Shown here: piece by piece, positions 45,635 through 54,752 of the stretch
How the letters are laid out: every line of letters begins with the position of its first letter
Numbering within the stretch: the stretch's first letter is position 1
Assembly (NCBI RefSeq): GCF_946478885.1
Contig: NZ_CAMLDX010000003.1
Span: 21,371-85,370 of the forward strand
DNA from: an uncultured Bacillus sp.
GTDB lineage: Bacteria; Bacillota; Bacilli; Bacillales_B; DSM-18226
DNA: 64,000 nt
Direction of reading: 5' to 3'
Program-made: the position numbers and the translations under genes
Notes under the pieces: model-generated
Told to the model about the DNA's origin: nothing
Databases searched by the model: none
What the model saw: the letters and a program-made list of their open reading frames with translations, nothing else

Positions 45635-47566
45635 ATGTCAGATGTTGTAAAAATTACGTTTCCTGATGGTGCAATAAAAGAGTTTGCTAAAGGAACAACA
45701 ACTGAGGATATTGCCGGCTCTATCAGTTCCGGCTTGAAGAAAAAGGCTTTAGCTGGAAAGTTAAATGGAGCGATGATTGATTTAAAACGTCCGATTGAAG
45801 AGGATGGATCGATTGAAATTATTACACCCGACCAGCCGGAAGCATTGGAAATCCTGCGCCACAGCAGCGCCCATACAATGGCGCAGGCCATTAAACGGTT
45901 GTATAAGGATGTTAAGCTTGGTGTAGGGCCTGTGATTGAAGATGGCTTTTATTATGATATTGATATGCCAGAATCGATTACACCGGAGGACTTGTCACTA
46001 ATTGAAAAAGAAATAAAAAAAATAATTAATGAGAATCAGCCAGTTGTTCGCAAGGAAGTCAGCCGTGAAGAAGCGATTCAAATCTTCAGAGAAATCGGCG
46101 ATGAATACAAACTGGAGCTAATTGAGGCCATTCCGGAAAATGAAACGGTCACCATTTATGAGCAAGGGGAATTCTTTGATCTTTGCCGTGGGGTACATGT
46201 CCCATCAACAGGAAAGCTGAGAGAAATTAAACTGTTAAGCATTGCTGGAGCATACTGGCGCGGAAATAGCGAGAATAAAATGCTGCAGCGTATTTATGGA
46301 ACAGCCTTTTTTAAGAAGGAAGATCTGGCAGAGCATTTGCGTTTATTGGAAGAGGCAAAAGAACGTGATCATCGGAAAATCGGCAAGGAATTAAATTTAT
46401 TTACGACTTCACAAAAGGTTGGTCAGGGGCTGCCGTTGTGGATGCCAAAGGGTGCAACCATCCGCCGTATTATCGAACGCTACATCGTAGACAAGGAAGT
46501 CAGTCTTGGCTATGATCACGTGTACACACCAATTATGGGAAGCGTGGAACTCTATAAAACTTCTGGGCACTGGGATCATTACCAGGAGGATATGTTCCCT
46601 GTCATGGAAATGGATAATGAACAGCTAGTTCTTCGTCCAATGAACTGCCCGCACCATATGATGATTTACAAAAATGGTATTCACAGTTATCGTGAACTGC
46701 CTATCCGTATCGCTGAGCTCGGAACGATGCATCGCTATGAAATGTCCGGTGCTCTTTCCGGTCTGCAGCGTGTCCGCGGCATGACCTTAAATGATGCCCA
46801 TATTTTCGTTCGTCCGGATCAAATTAAAGAGGAATTTAAACGTGTAGTCGAATTAATTCTTGAGGTGTATAAGGATTTTCATTTTGAAAACTTTTCATTC
46901 CGTCTATCTTACCGTGATCCAGAAAATACAGAAAAATATTTTGATGACGATGAAATGTGGGAAAAGGCTCAAAGAATGCTGAAGGAAGTTATCGATGAGA
47001 TGGGAGTACAATACTATGAAGCGGAAGGTGAAGCCGCATTCTACGGTCCTAAGCTTGATGTACAGGTTAAAACTGCGTTAGGCAAGGACGAGACCCTTTC
47101 AACTGTACAGCTTGATTTCTTGTTGCCTGAACGCTTTGATTTAACTTATGTTGGAGAAGATGGCAAGCCGCATCGTCCGGTTGTGATCCACCGCGGGGTA
47201 GTATCAACGATGGAACGCTTTGTTGCCTTCTTAATCGAAGAATACAAAGGTGCGTTCCCAACTTGGCTGGCTCCGGTTCAAGTTCAGGTGATCCCGGTTT
47301 CGCCTGAAATTCATTATGATTATGCTAAGAGTGTATTAGAGCAGCTAAAGGCAGCAGGCTTCCGTGTGGAATTAGATGATCGCAATGAGAAAATCGGTTA
47401 TAAAATCCGTGAAGCACAAATGCAAAAAATTCCATATATGCTCGTGGTAGGGGATCAGGAAGTAGCCAATCACTCAGTTAACGTTCGTAAGTATGGCGAA
47501 CAAAAATCAGAGACTGTTGCTTTTGCCGATTTTATGCAAAATCTGAAGGCAGAGGTAGAAAAATAA
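45635..47566 (+). CDS. thrS: Threonyl-tRNA synthetase
   Basis: A 643-residue class II synthetase, the same length as B. subtilis ThrS. Domains in order: TGS (1-65), the editing domain (about 70-225; [17 protein letters not shown] supplies the HxxxH part), the catalytic core with motif 2/3 and zinc ligands ([36 protein letters not shown]), and the anticodon domain (about 540-643). I start at ATG 45635, after AAAGGAGG; the frame runs 33 codons upstream through the T-box terminator and is not coding there. The T-box adjusts expression to threonine supply. Confidence 0.98.
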   Translation: MSDVVKITFPDGAIKEFAKGTTTEDIAGSISSGLKKKALAGKLNGAMIDLKRPIEEDGSIEIITPDQPEALEILRHSSAHTMAQAIKRLYKDVKLGVGPVIEDGFYYDIDMPESITPEDLSLIEKEIKKIINENQPVVRKEVSREEAIQIFREIGDEYKLELIEAIPENETVTIYEQGEFFDLCRGVHVPSTGKLREIKLLSIAGAYWRGNSENKMLQRIYGTAFFKKEDLAEHLRLLEEAKERDHRKIGKELNLFTTSQKVGQGLPLWMPKGATIRRIIERYIVDKEVSLGYDHVYTPIMGSVELYKTSGHWDHYQEDMFPVMEMDNEQLVLRPMNCPHHMMIYKNGIHSYRELPIRIAELGTMHRYEMSGALSGLQRVRGMTLNDAHIFVRPDQIKEEFKRVVELILEVYKDFHFENFSFRLSYRDPENTEKYFDDDEMWEKAQRMLKEVIDEMGVQYYEAEGEAAFYGPKLDVQVKTALGKDETLSTVQLDFLLPERFDLTYVGEDGKPHRPVVIHRGVVSTMERFVAFLIEEYKGAFPTWLAPVQVQVIPVSPEIHYDYAKSVLEQLKAAGFRVELDDRNEKIGYKIREAQMQKIPYMLVVGDQEVANHSVNVRKYGEQKSETVAFADFMQNLKAEVEK

Positions 47567-47703
47567 TCGGGCTCTGATTAGAGGAAAAAATTTCTGAAAA
47601 AATCTATTGCATAAAATGTTTTTTATATGGTAAAATTTTAAACGTTACGGTAAAAAAACAAAGAAATATAGGTATGCTTTATTTGTAGAATACTATTTCT
47701 TCT

Positions 47704-47732
47704 TTGACATTACAGTATCATTGTGATATAGT
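47704..47732 (+). promoter_or_regulatory. SigA promoter of infC-rpmI-rplT
   Basis: Perfect TTGACA (47704-47709), 17-bp spacer and TATAGT (47727-47732) with an upstream TGA extension. Transcription would start near 47739. Confidence 0.85.
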
Positions 47733-47738
47733 AATTCA

Positions 47739-47892
47739 GGTAAATTGAATACGTATCTTTAGGAAAAGAAGAAGCACCCGCTTCTCACCTGATCGACGCT
47801 AAAAAAGCTGTCTACAGGTTTGCGCAAACATTTTTAGTTACAATAACTATGATGTCGTAAGTGTGGGTGTACAGACACCCGCACTTTTTTTA
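47739..47892 (+). promoter_or_regulatory. Ribosomal protein L20 leader (attenuator)
   Basis: The leader has GAAGAAGCACCCGCTTCTC, ACCTGATCGACGC and further paired segments that in Bacillus imitate the L20 site on 23S rRNA. It ends in the terminator AAGTGTGGGTGT / ACACCCGCACTT plus T-run (47859-47890). Excess L20 binding favours termination and lowers infC-rpmI-rplT. After it lies a perfect 10-bp inverted repeat, TATACTATCA/TGATAGTATA (47891-47924). Confidence 0.85.
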
Positions 47893-48051
47893 TACTATCA
47901 GAAATGATATCGATTGATAGTATAGAAAACTGCATTGACTTACTCCTGATGGGCGGTAGGCGATGTCTTTCTAACGGAGTGAAAACTGACTGGATGGGTG
48001 TTCTCAGCCTAAACAATGTATTCTGGATTAAAATTTTGGAGGTGTTTTACT

Positions 48052-48567
48052 ATTAGCAAAGATATGTTGTTAAATGAAGGAATTCGCGCTCGTGAAGTAC
48101 GCCTGATTGATCAAAATGGTGAACAGTTAGGAATTAAATCAAAAAACGAAGCACTTGATATTGCAGCACGTGTAAATCTTGACCTTGTACTTGTTGCTCC
48201 AAACGCAAAGCCTCCTGTTGCCCGTATTATGGACTATGGAAAGTTTAAGTTTGAACAGCAGAAAAAAGAAAAAGAAGCACGTAAAAATCAAAAGGTCATT
48301 AATATCAAAGAAGTTCGTTTCAGCCCGACCATTGACGAGCATGATTTTAACACAAAACTTCGCAATGCAATTAAATTTCTTGAAAAAGGCGATAAAGTGA
48401 AAGCATCGATTCGATTTAAAGGCCGTGCGATCACACATAAAGAAATCGGTCAGCGGGTTTTAGACCGATTTTCAGAAGCATGCAAAGACGTTGCAACTGT
48501 GGAATCACATCCAAAGATGGACGGCAGAAGCATGTTCTTAGTTCTAGCACCTAAAAACGATAAGTAA
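48052..48567 (+). CDS. infC: Translation initiation factor IF-3 (ATT start codon)
   Basis: A 171-residue IF-3, which binds the 30S subunit, prevents premature 50S joining and checks start codons. The N-terminal domain begins [19 protein letters not shown]; the linker is rich in Lys and Glu around [15 protein letters not shown]; the C-terminal domain has [14 protein letters not shown] and [12 protein letters not shown]. No ATG or GTG fits; ATT at 48052 is seven bases after an excellent GGAGGTG. AUU starts are a known feature of infC that let IF-3 limit its own translation. A first ATG at 48061 would drop three residues. L20 leader upstream, rpmI and rplT downstream. Confidence 0.96.
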   Translation: MSKDMLLNEGIRAREVRLIDQNGEQLGIKSKNEALDIAARVNLDLVLVAPNAKPPVARIMDYGKFKFEQQKKEKEARKNQKVINIKEVRFSPTIDEHDFNTKLRNAIKFLEKGDKVKASIRFKGRAITHKEIGQRVLDRFSEACKDVATVESHPKMDGRSMFLVLAPKNDK

Positions 48568-48583
48568 GAGGAGGATATACCAA

Positions 48584-48784
48584 ATGCCAAAAATGAAAAC
48601 ACACCGCGGCGCTGCCAAGCGTTTCAAAAAAACTGGAACTGGTCAATTAAAACGTGACCATGCTTATACAAGCCACTTATTTGCCAATAAATCTACAAAA
48701 CAAAAACGTAAGCTTCGTAAACGATCTCTTGTTTCAAGCGGAGACTACAAACGCATTCGTCATTTATTAGATAACATTAAGTAA
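48584..48784 (+). CDS. rpmI: 50S ribosomal protein L35
   Basis: A 66-residue, strongly basic ribosomal protein L35: [19 protein letters not shown] at the start and KRLRHLL-like [11 protein letters not shown] at the end. Length equals that of B. subtilis L35. The ATG at 48584 follows GAGGAGG. It is 16 bases after infC and is the middle gene of the infC-rpmI-rplT operon. The following gap to rplT is unusually long and structured. Confidence 0.98.
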   Translation: MPKMKTHRGAAKRFKKTGTGQLKRDHAYTSHLFANKSTKQKRKLRKRSLVSSGDYKRIRHLLDNIK

Positions 48785-48811
48785 TATAGCTTCATTCAGC
48801 AGAAATAAGAC

Positions 48812-48937
48812 TTCTGTAAATGGATGAGATGGATGTAGATATTTTTCGGATTCAGTAGGTGTTAAACACTTGCTGAATAATGTTAAAAGCCTCCGGCAGA
48901 AGCCTTAGATTGAATTTATCGCAGGCTCGATAAATTC
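48812..48937 (+). other. Structured spacer between rpmI and rplT
   Basis: The gap between these genes is 203 bases. It contains CTTCTG (48812) pairing with CAGAAG (48897) and enclosing TTCAGTAGGTGT-TAA-ACACTTGCTGAA (48851-48877, 12 pairs), then the perfect stem GAATTTATCG-CAGGCT-CGATAAATTC (48912-48937). No T-run, promoter or credible small gene was found. It could be a second L20-responsive control element or an RNA processing site. Confidence 0.6.
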
Positions 48938-48987
48938 CAGGGTGAAATTGCCAAGGAGAATTTGATTATATACAGGAGGGAAACCAT

Positions 48988-49347
48988 ATGCCACGTGTAA
49001 AAGGCGGTACAGTTACTCGCAAACGTCGTAAAAAGGTTTTAAAATTAGCTAAAGGTTATTTCGGTTCAAAACATACTCTATATAAAGTTGCCAATCAACA
49101 AGTAATGAAATCATTACAATATGCTTACAGGGATCGCCGTCAGAAAAAACGCGACTTCCGTAAACTATGGATTGCACGTATCAATGCTGCAGCACGCATC
49201 AACGGTCTTTCTTACAGCCGTTTAATGCATGGCTTAAAGCTTGCTGGTATCGAAGTAAACCGCAAAATGCTTGCTGACCTTGCAATTAACGATGCCAATG
49301 CATTTGCTGAATTAGCATCTGTTGCAAAAACAAACTTAAGCAAATAA
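48988..49347 (+). CDS. rplT: 50S ribosomal protein L20
   Basis: A 119-residue L20, the usual length, with [20 protein letters not shown] at the start, the long basic helix, and [24 protein letters not shown] in the conserved globular domain. L20 is an early 23S-binding assembly protein and in Bacillus also the autogenous repressor of this operon through the L20 leader. The ATG at 48988 follows CAGGAGGG. A repeat element with a T-tailed stem follows the stop codon and probably ends the operon. Confidence 0.98.
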   Translation: MPRVKGGTVTRKRRKKVLKLAKGYFGSKHTLYKVANQQVMKSLQYAYRDRRQKKRDFRKLWIARINAAARINGLSYSRLMHGLKLAGIEVNRKMLADLAINDANAFAELASVAKTNLSK

Positions 49348-49362
49348 TGATTGATAGAAGAA

Positions 49363-49486
49363 GGGGCTGTCCCATAAGGTGTCAGGCATCCACCATTGAT
49401 CTATATCCAGTGCAGATTTATGCAAAGAGATACTAGATACTATGTTGGGGTGCCTGACACCTTTGCTTTTGGACAGCTCCTTTTTT
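49363..49486. repeat. Dispersed palindromic repeat, copy D, probable rplT terminator
   Basis: Outer arms GGGGCTGTCC (49363-49372) and GGACAGCTCC (49471-49480) followed by six T; inner arms GGTGTCAGGCA (49378-49388) and TGCCTGACACC (49451-49461), a perfect 11-bp match. The middle contains GCAAAGAGATACTAGAT as in copy A. The remaining gap up to 49752 shows no other clear feature. Confidence 0.8.
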
Positions 49487-49752
49487 GCATGATCTGGTTT
49501 TATTTTGCCTCTTGAGAACGTCGCAGGCAGGATTCAGTCACTCTGTGTGCGAAGAGCTTTTAGAATGTACCTATTTCATAAAAAATATTTTTCATTTACA
49601 TTTGGTTTTCCATTGCCTGTTGTGCATAAAGCCTGTCTTTATATTTATTTTATAAATTGGTCATATCCGTAATCTGTTATCGATATGCTTTAATAACATC
49701 ATGAATAAGCAAAAGGCAGTGGCTTCAGTGCCTATGAAAAGAGGTAAGAAGC

Positions 49753-50325
49753 ATGGATGAAAGTGTTTCACTGATCATAGCGTTGGCAGGAGTGGGCGGA
49801 ATTCTTGCCCCGGCATCCTTTATTTTATTTCATCTATTTCGACAGTTGCTATTTATCCCTGTTTCCCTAGTTTGTATGGCGGGTGGAATTCTTTTCGGCT
49901 CCTTGTTTGGGACATTGTTTTCACTGGCAGGCTTATTATTGAATTCACTTTGTTTTTATTTCATGATAAGGAAAATGCCGAAAACACATGAGAGACTGTC
50001 GAAATTGAAAAGAAAATGGTTTGGCGAATTCCGCAATTTGACAGTTGCTCAAACTGCTGTGTTACGATTAATCCCTTTTATCCATTTTCACCTTCTGAAT
50101 TTCTGTTTATTAGAAAAAGATCAAGATCTCCACCGATACATGAGAAATAACTTGCTCTCTAATTTGCCGCTTGCTTTTTTTTATTCGGTCTTCGGCCAAT
50201 TTATCAGTATGTTGACGCCGCTATTTATGGGAGGAATTTTCGTTTTCTTAATAATTCTTGTTTATTTTTTGCGGGAAAAGCTCACGATTATTAAATGGAA
50301 AAAGTTTTTTAGCCCCGAAGGGTAG
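49753..50325 (+). CDS. TVP38/TMEM64 (VTT/DedA-like) family membrane protein
   Basis: A 190-residue integral membrane protein. About five hydrophobic segments (8-30, 33-50, 52-72, 130-150, 153-173) and the conserved central stretches AGGILFGSLFGTLFSLAG and LRLIPFIHFHLLNF, the latter being the family's LRLxP motif, place it in the SNARE-associated/TVP38 group. Members are thought to act as lipid scramblases or to affect membrane lipid balance; a specific role here is not known. The ATG follows AGAGGTAAG. Repeat copy D lies before it and copy E after it, copy E supplying a T-tailed stem. Confidence 0.82.
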   Translation: MDESVSLIIALAGVGGILAPASFILFHLFRQLLFIPVSLVCMAGGILFGSLFGTLFSLAGLLLNSLCFYFMIRKMPKTHERLSKLKRKWFGEFRNLTVAQTAVLRLIPFIHFHLLNFCLLEKDQDLHRYMRNNLLSNLPLAFFYSVFGQFISMLTPLFMGGIFVFLIILVYFLREKLTIIKWKKFFSPEG

Positions 50326-50350
50326 GGGAGTGAGAATGTTTGCAGAGGGG

Positions 50351-50474
50351 AAAAGGAGCTGTTTTAAAAAGCAAAGGTGCCAGGCAACACAAAACCATTT
50401 CCAGTCTCCCTTTGCATAAATTTGCACTGGATATCAATGGTGGGTGCCTGACATCTTATAGGGCAGCTTTTTTT
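50351..50474. repeat. Dispersed palindromic repeat, copy E, terminator-like
   Basis: Outer arms AAAAGGAGCTG and CAGCTTTTTTT, inner arms GGTGCCAGGCA (50376-50386) and TGCCTGACATC (50445-50455). The middle TTTGCATAAATTTGCACTGGATATCAATGG is the reverse complement of the corresponding part of copy D, so the two copies, 1 kb apart, are inverted around the TVP38-type gene. Confidence 0.8.
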
Positions 50475-50506
50475 ATGCAGCTTGAAGGTTGCTGCTGAGA
50501 AGTGCT

Positions 50507-50911
50507 TTATTGGTAAGGATTCTCCGGATCCTTCCTTTGTTGAATAAATTCCTTGACAGGGCTCTTCCAATCCAGTGAAGCCTGGGGGTAATGCTCGTGA
50601 ACTTTTTGTTCAATAAACTGGAAATCCTCCCGAACAAATCCTTTTAAGGCTGCAACATTATGAGGCCAAAGAAAAATGGAAACGACATCAAAGGAAGTAT
50701 CCGTCGTTCCTAAATATTTCTCTCCTTCAAAAAGGACTCCTTTATATGTTAGAAAAAAGTTTTTGCGGACATTATTTGGATCATCTAAGAAATAATAGCG
50801 TTTTTGTTCATGAGCCAGCTCAAGTTTTCGTTTAGGGTTTAGTATAAATTTAATAATCCGGTAAATGAGGAAAAGAATAAGGGCGAATAGCACTAAGCGT
50901 ACAAGCCACAT
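50507..50911 (-). CDS. ysdB: YsdB, SigW-pathway protein
   Basis: A 134-residue protein with one N-terminal membrane segment (about 3-24, LVRLVLFALILFLIYRIIKFIL) and a soluble domain carrying NPKRKLELAHEQ, YYFLDDPNNVRKNFFLTYKG and FLWPHN, matching B. subtilis YsdB (about 130 residues). The ATG at 50911 follows AAAAGGGAGGGG. A perfect SigW promoter stands 39 bases before the start, so it belongs to the envelope-stress/antibiotic-resistance regulon of SigW, as in B. subtilis, where it takes part in control of that sigma factor's pathway; the mechanism is not clear. Confidence 0.92.
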   Translation of the reverse strand: MWLVRLVLFALILFLIYRIIKFILNPKRKLELAHEQKRYYFLDDPNNVRKNFFLTYKGVLFEGEKYLGTTDTSFDVVSIFLWPHNVAALKGFVREDFQFIEQKVHEHYPQASLDWKSPVKEFIQQRKDPENPYQ

Positions 50912-50949
50912 CTTAATAAACCCCTCCCTTTTCTTTAATATCCTTAATC

Positions 50950-50975
50950 TACGAACAAGATCATAAAAGGTTTCA
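50950..50975 (-). promoter_or_regulatory. SigW promoter of ysdB
   Basis: On the minus strand TGAAAC (50975-50970), 16-bp spacer, CGTA (50953-50950): an exact SigW consensus TGAAAC-N16-CGTA upstream of a gene known to be in the SigW regulon. Confidence 0.88.
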
Positions 50976-51103
50976 TATTTTTCTATTTTTTTTGAAGGGG
51001 GGGATCAGCTAATATGAAACTGGGCGTCAATTCGCTTATTTTTTGTATAACCGCAGCTCCCTTTTGTATAATAGATAATAGACCAAATAAAGGAGTCGAA
51101 ATG

Positions 51104-52189
51104 ATGACTAAATTTGATGCAACACTTACTATGCTGAAGGAATTAACCGACGCAAAGGGGATCGCCGGGAATGAAAGAGAACCACGTGAAGTCATGAAAA
51201 AATACATAGCCCCTTATGCTGATGAAATCATAATGGACAATCTTGGAAGTTTAATTGCCAAAAAAACAGGAAATGAAAACGGGCCAAAAATTGTTGTGAC
51301 GGGTCATTTGGATGAGATTGGATTTATGATTACACAAATCGACAGCAAGGGATTTTTAAAGTTTCAAACTGTTGGCGGATGGTGGAATCAGGTTATGCTG
51401 GCGCAGCGTGTGAACATTGTGACTCGTAAGGGGGATATAACAGGTATAATCGGCTCCAAACCGCCGCATATTTTATCTCCTGAAGCGAGGAAAAAGCCTT
51501 GCGAAATAAAGGATATGTTTATTGATATCGGTGCTTCTAGTAAAGAAGAAGCAGAGGAATGGGGCATTCGTCCCGGAGATATGGTGGTACCTTCCTTCGA
51601 GTTTACCGTAATGAAGAATGAAAAAATGCTTTTGGCCAAGGCATGGGATAACCGGATTGGCTGCGCAATTGCTATAGAGGTATTAAAGGCCTTAGGGGAT
51701 GTCAACCATCCAAATATCGTCTATGGGATTGGGGCCGTACAGGAAGAAGTGGGCTTACGCGGTTCGAAAACCTCTACCTTTAAGGTACAACCTGATATCG
51801 GTTTTGCGGTTGATGTCGGTATTGCAGGAGATACTCCGGGAGTGTCAGAAAAAGAAGCAATGGGGAAAATGGGGAATGGACCGCAAATTGTTCTTTATGA
51901 TGCATCCATGGTCTCTCATAAAGGCTTACGTGATTTAGTTACTGATACGGCGGATGAGCTGAACATTCCATATCAGTTCGAAGTAATACCAGGTGGGGGA
52001 ACGGATGCGGGCTCCATTCATCTGACCGCCAAAGGGGTGCCGGCGCTTTCTATAGGAATTGCTACGCGTTATATTCATTCCCATGGTGCGCTACTTCACC
52101 GGGATGATTTTGAAAATGCGGTAAAATTGGTCGTTGAGGTAATTAAACGCTTAGATCGGGAAACAGTGGACAGAATTACTTACGAATAA
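51104..52189 (+). CDS. ysdC: M42-family aminopeptidase YsdC
   Basis: A 361-residue M42 glutamyl/deblocking-type aminopeptidase, identical in length to B. subtilis YsdC. Metal and catalytic residues are in [12 protein letters not shown] (His68, Asp70), [10 protein letters not shown] (metal-bridging Asp), [11 protein letters not shown] (catalytic Glu pair), [13 protein letters not shown] and RYIHSHGA (His ligand). Such enzymes form large tetrahedral dodecamers that trim peptides in the cytosol. I start at the second of two adjacent ATGs, eight bases after AAGGAG and giving MTKFD; 51101 is the alternative. A -10 TATAAT is at 51067-51072. Confidence 0.95.
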   Translation: MTKFDATLTMLKELTDAKGIAGNEREPREVMKKYIAPYADEIIMDNLGSLIAKKTGNENGPKIVVTGHLDEIGFMITQIDSKGFLKFQTVGGWWNQVMLAQRVNIVTRKGDITGIIGSKPPHILSPEARKKPCEIKDMFIDIGASSKEEAEEWGIRPGDMVVPSFEFTVMKNEKMLLAKAWDNRIGCAIAIEVLKALGDVNHPNIVYGIGAVQEEVGLRGSKTSTFKVQPDIGFAVDVGIAGDTPGVSEKEAMGKMGNGPQIVLYDASMVSHKGLRDLVTDTADELNIPYQFEVIPGGGTDAGSIHLTAKGVPALSIGIATRYIHSHGALLHRDDFENAVKLVVEVIKRLDRETVDRITYE

Positions 52190-52195
52190 TCATTG

Positions 52196-52231
52196 AAAAA
52201 AATAACAGCCCGTTAAGGCTGTTATTTTTTT
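52196..52231. terminator. Bidirectional terminator between ysdC and sspI
   Basis: AAATAACAGCC pairs with GGCTGTTATTT around CGTTAA, with A- and T-runs on the two sides; the last codons of sspI overlap the right arm. Confidence 0.92.
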
Positions 52232-52431
52232 AGACCTGCCTCTAATAAAGCAAGCATTTCTTGTTTATCTTTTTCGGATGAATTTTTCCAAATCACTTCG
52301 AAGAGGACACCAAGACCTGGAAGCATCTTTTCTTCGCCGGTTGAAATGGCATCAACAATAGTGTCCTCAAGTTGGGTCTGTGTATTTCCTGAGACATTGT
52401 GAATAATAGCATTCCGTAGATTCAGGTTCAT
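52222..52431 (-). CDS. sspI: Small acid-soluble spore protein I
   Basis: A 69-residue SspI, a minor spore-core protein made in the forespore (71 residues in B. subtilis). Its start [16 protein letters not shown] and the segment [27 protein letters not shown] are family signatures. I start at ATG 52431, six bases after AAAGGAGGAG; the frame continues nine codons upstream through the ribosome site. It is convergent with ysdC and divergent from ysgA. In B. subtilis it depends on SigG, and a matching -10 is visible. Confidence 0.93.
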   Translation of the reverse strand: MNLNLRNAIIHNVSGNTQTQLEDTIVDAISTGEEKMLPGLGVLFEVIWKNSSEKDKQEMLALLEAGLKK

Positions 52432-52452
52432 TTTTACTCCTCCTTTAAGCAA

Positions 52453-52459
52453 TAGCATG
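52453..52459 (-). promoter_or_regulatory. Possible SigG -10 of sspI
   Basis: CATGCTA on the minus strand fits the SigG -10 form CATnnTA. The best -35 candidate, TCAATA, is one or two bases too far away, so the call is tentative. Confidence 0.35.
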
Positions 52460-52551
52460 AACAGTTATTATCCTTTCCTATTGATGATGCAATATGTATG
52501 GAAAGTGCGTTATAATAGTATTCAATGTGAGGATAAAAGGAGCGTTATCCA

Positions 52552-53295
52552 TTGAAATATATAGAATCAGTGAAAAATCCATCTGTAAAAGCCTGGAAAA
52601 AGCTGTCGATGAAAAAAGAGCGTGACCGTTCAGGCTGTTTTTTAATTGAAGGCTTTCATTTAGTAGAGGAAGCACTGAAAGAACAGCTTGTAATTGAAAT
52701 CATTATAAATCAGGATATTGAAAAACAGCCTTCAATCAGCCTGGGGGATGCAGATGTGATTTATGTGACAAATGAAGTCATGAAGGCAATTTGCGACACG
52801 GAGACACCGCAGGGGATAGCAGCCGTTTGTGAAAAGCCGGCTTCTAAACTGGATAAGGTAAAATTAGCAAAAGTATTATTGTTGGACAGGGTACAAGATC
52901 CAGGAAATATGGGCACATTAATCCGTACAGCAGATGCAGCAGGGATGGATGCAGTCATTTTGGGTGAAGGATGTGCGGATTTATACAATCCAAAAGTAGT
53001 CCGCGCCACACAAGGAAGTCTTTTTCATCTGCCCATAGTCAAAGCTGGTTTGGCTGAATTCATTGAAACATTGAATATGCCGGTTTATGGCACGTCCTTA
53101 GACAATGGTGTTTCCTTTGAAACAGTGGAGAAATCTCCTGAATTTGCAATAATTGTCGGAAATGAGGGACAGGGAGTATCAAGTGAACTGCTTGAAAAAA
53201 CAGTGAAAAACTTATATATTCCAATATATGGTAAATGTGAATCTTTGAACGTTGCAGTGGCTGCCGGCATATTTATGTATTATTTACGAAAATGA
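52552..53295 (+). CDS. ysgA: TrmH/SpoU-family RNA methyltransferase
   Basis: A 247-residue SPOUT-class RNA 2'-O-methyltransferase, matching B. subtilis YsgA upstream of pheST. The N-terminal substrate-binding domain (about 1-95; RSGCFLIEGFHLVEEAL) precedes the knotted SAM domain with motif 1 DRVQDPGNMGTLIRTADAAG, motif 2 IVGNEGQGVS and motif 3 IPIYGKCESLNVAVAAGI. The target RNA cannot be told from sequence; relatives methylate 23S rRNA or tRNA. The start is TTG at 52552, nine bases after AAAGGAG. A TATAAT at 52511-52516 may be its -10. Confidence 0.93.
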   Translation: MKYIESVKNPSVKAWKKLSMKKERDRSGCFLIEGFHLVEEALKEQLVIEIIINQDIEKQPSISLGDADVIYVTNEVMKAICDTETPQGIAAVCEKPASKLDKVKLAKVLLLDRVQDPGNMGTLIRTADAAGMDAVILGEGCADLYNPKVVRATQGSLFHLPIVKAGLAEFIETLNMPVYGTSLDNGVSFETVEKSPEFAIIVGNEGQGVSSELLEKTVKNLYIPIYGKCESLNVAVAAGIFMYYLRK

Positions 53296-53297
53296 AT

Positions 53298-53326
53298 TTG
53301 AAACCATATGGAAATTGTACTATAAT
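53298..53326 (+). promoter_or_regulatory. SigA promoter of the pheST T-box transcript
   Basis: TTGAAA (53298-53303), 17-bp spacer, perfect TATAAT (53321-53326); start near 53333. Confidence 0.85.
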
Positions 53327-53349
53327 AAGACAGAATTTGATAAAACAAA

Positions 53350-53600
53350 GACGTTGACAGAGACTAGTAGCTTGAGACATCCATTAAAGGGAGAAAATGC
53401 CGTGACTGAAAGCATTTTTAATGGCGCTGCTTAAGGGAATTCACCTCTTGAGTTGACATTGGGAGGATCGCAGGCGATCTGAAAAATGTTCCGGTGTAAA
53501 ACCGTTATGGCAATGAAGTGAGTACGGAGATTCATCTGTGCTAATAAGGGTGGTACCGCGATACATAAGCCTCGTCCCTTTACGGGATCGGGGCTTTTTT
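53350..53600 (+). promoter_or_regulatory. T-box riboswitch of pheST
   Basis: The T-box AGGGTGGTACCGCG is at 53547-53560. The specifier is TTC (53440-53442, followed by A), a phenylalanine codon, in the loop context GGGAATTCACC. Terminator arms AGCCTCGTCCC and GGGATCGGGGCT with six T lie at 53568-53600. Low Phe-tRNA charging should switch on pheST. This and its promoter fill the 371-base gap before pheS. Confidence 0.94.
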
Positions 53601-53666
53601 GCGTTTGTCTTTGTTTCAAATGGGCTTATAGAACCCAATGAATCATGATTAAAGGAGGAAGTAAGG

Positions 53667-54710
53667 ATGCAGGAGCGTTTACAAGAACTGCAGGCAGAAG
53701 CACTGGAAAAAATCACAGCGGCTGCCGATTTAAAGGAATTGAATGATATTCGAGTAGCCTATCTGGGAAAGAAAGGCCCGATTACAGAAGTATTGCGCGG
53801 AATGGGAAAATTATCTGCTGAAGAGCGTCCAAAAATGGGGGCACTTGTCAATGTTGTCCGCGAAACCATTACAACAAAAATTGAAGAAAAGCAGACACTG
53901 CTGGAAGAAGAAGCAGTAAAGGCACAACTGGCGGCAGAAACTATTGATATTACATTGCCAGCAAGACCGGTAAAGAGAGGGAATCATCATCCGCTAACAC
54001 GAATTGTGGAAGAAATTGAAGATGTGTTTATTGGCATGGGTTATTCCGTGGCAGAGGGCCCTGAAGTAGAAAGTGACTATTATAACTTTGAAGCATTGAA
54101 TCTGCCAAAGGGTCACCCTGCCCGTGATATGCAGGATTCCTTCTATATTTCAGATGAAAGAGTCCTCTTGCGCACCCATACATCACCTGTACAGGCGAGA
54201 ACGATGGAAAAACAAAAAGGCCGAGGACCTGTAAAGATTATTTGTCCTGGCAAGGTATACCGTCGTGACAATGATGATGCGACACATTCCCATCAATTTA
54301 TGCAAATTGAAGGTCTTGTTGTGGATGAAAACATATCTATGAGTGATCTAAAGGGAACACTTGAAGTATTCCTGAAAAAGGTCTTTGGACAGGATCGAGA
54401 AATACGTCTTCGTCCAAGCTTCTTCCCGTTTACAGAGCCTTCGGTGGAAGTGGATATTTCTTGTAAAATCTGTCAAGGTCATGGCTGTAATGTATGTAAG
54501 CAAACAGGTTGGATTGAAGTGCTGGGGGCAGGGATGGTCCATCCAAATGTGCTTGAGATGAGCGGCTTTGATTCGAAAAAATATTCCGGTTTTGCCTTTG
54601 GAATCGGTGTTGAACGTATTGCCATGCTGAAATACGGGATTGATGATATCCGTCATTTCTATACGAATGATATTCGCTTCTTGAAGCAATTTAACCGCCA
54701 TGAAGCGTAA
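53667..54710 (+). CDS. pheS: Phenylalanyl-tRNA synthetase alpha subunit
   Basis: A 347-residue alpha subunit (B. subtilis 344) of the alpha2-beta2 enzyme; it carries the class II catalytic site. An N-terminal coiled coil (about 1-90) is followed by [19 protein letters not shown], the motif 2 region [12 protein letters not shown] and [19 protein letters not shown], a Cys-rich stretch [17 protein letters not shown], and motif 3 [18 protein letters not shown]. The ATG at 53667 follows AAAGGAGG. The T-box upstream regulates it with pheT, 42 bases downstream. Confidence 0.98.
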   Translation: MQERLQELQAEALEKITAAADLKELNDIRVAYLGKKGPITEVLRGMGKLSAEERPKMGALVNVVRETITTKIEEKQTLLEEEAVKAQLAAETIDITLPARPVKRGNHHPLTRIVEEIEDVFIGMGYSVAEGPEVESDYYNFEALNLPKGHPARDMQDSFYISDERVLLRTHTSPVQARTMEKQKGRGPVKIICPGKVYRRDNDDATHSHQFMQIEGLVVDENISMSDLKGTLEVFLKKVFGQDREIRLRPSFFPFTEPSVEVDISCKICQGHGCNVCKQTGWIEVLGAGMVHPNVLEMSGFDSKKYSGFAFGIGVERIAMLKYGIDDIRHFYTNDIRFLKQFNRHEA

Positions 54711-54752
54711 AACGATAGCTGGAATATGAGGAAGATAAGAGGAGGAGTATAA

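Noticed and set aside
48819..48860. Twelve-codon frame between rpmI and rplT
   Set aside because: No ribosome site and too short; overlaps the hairpin.
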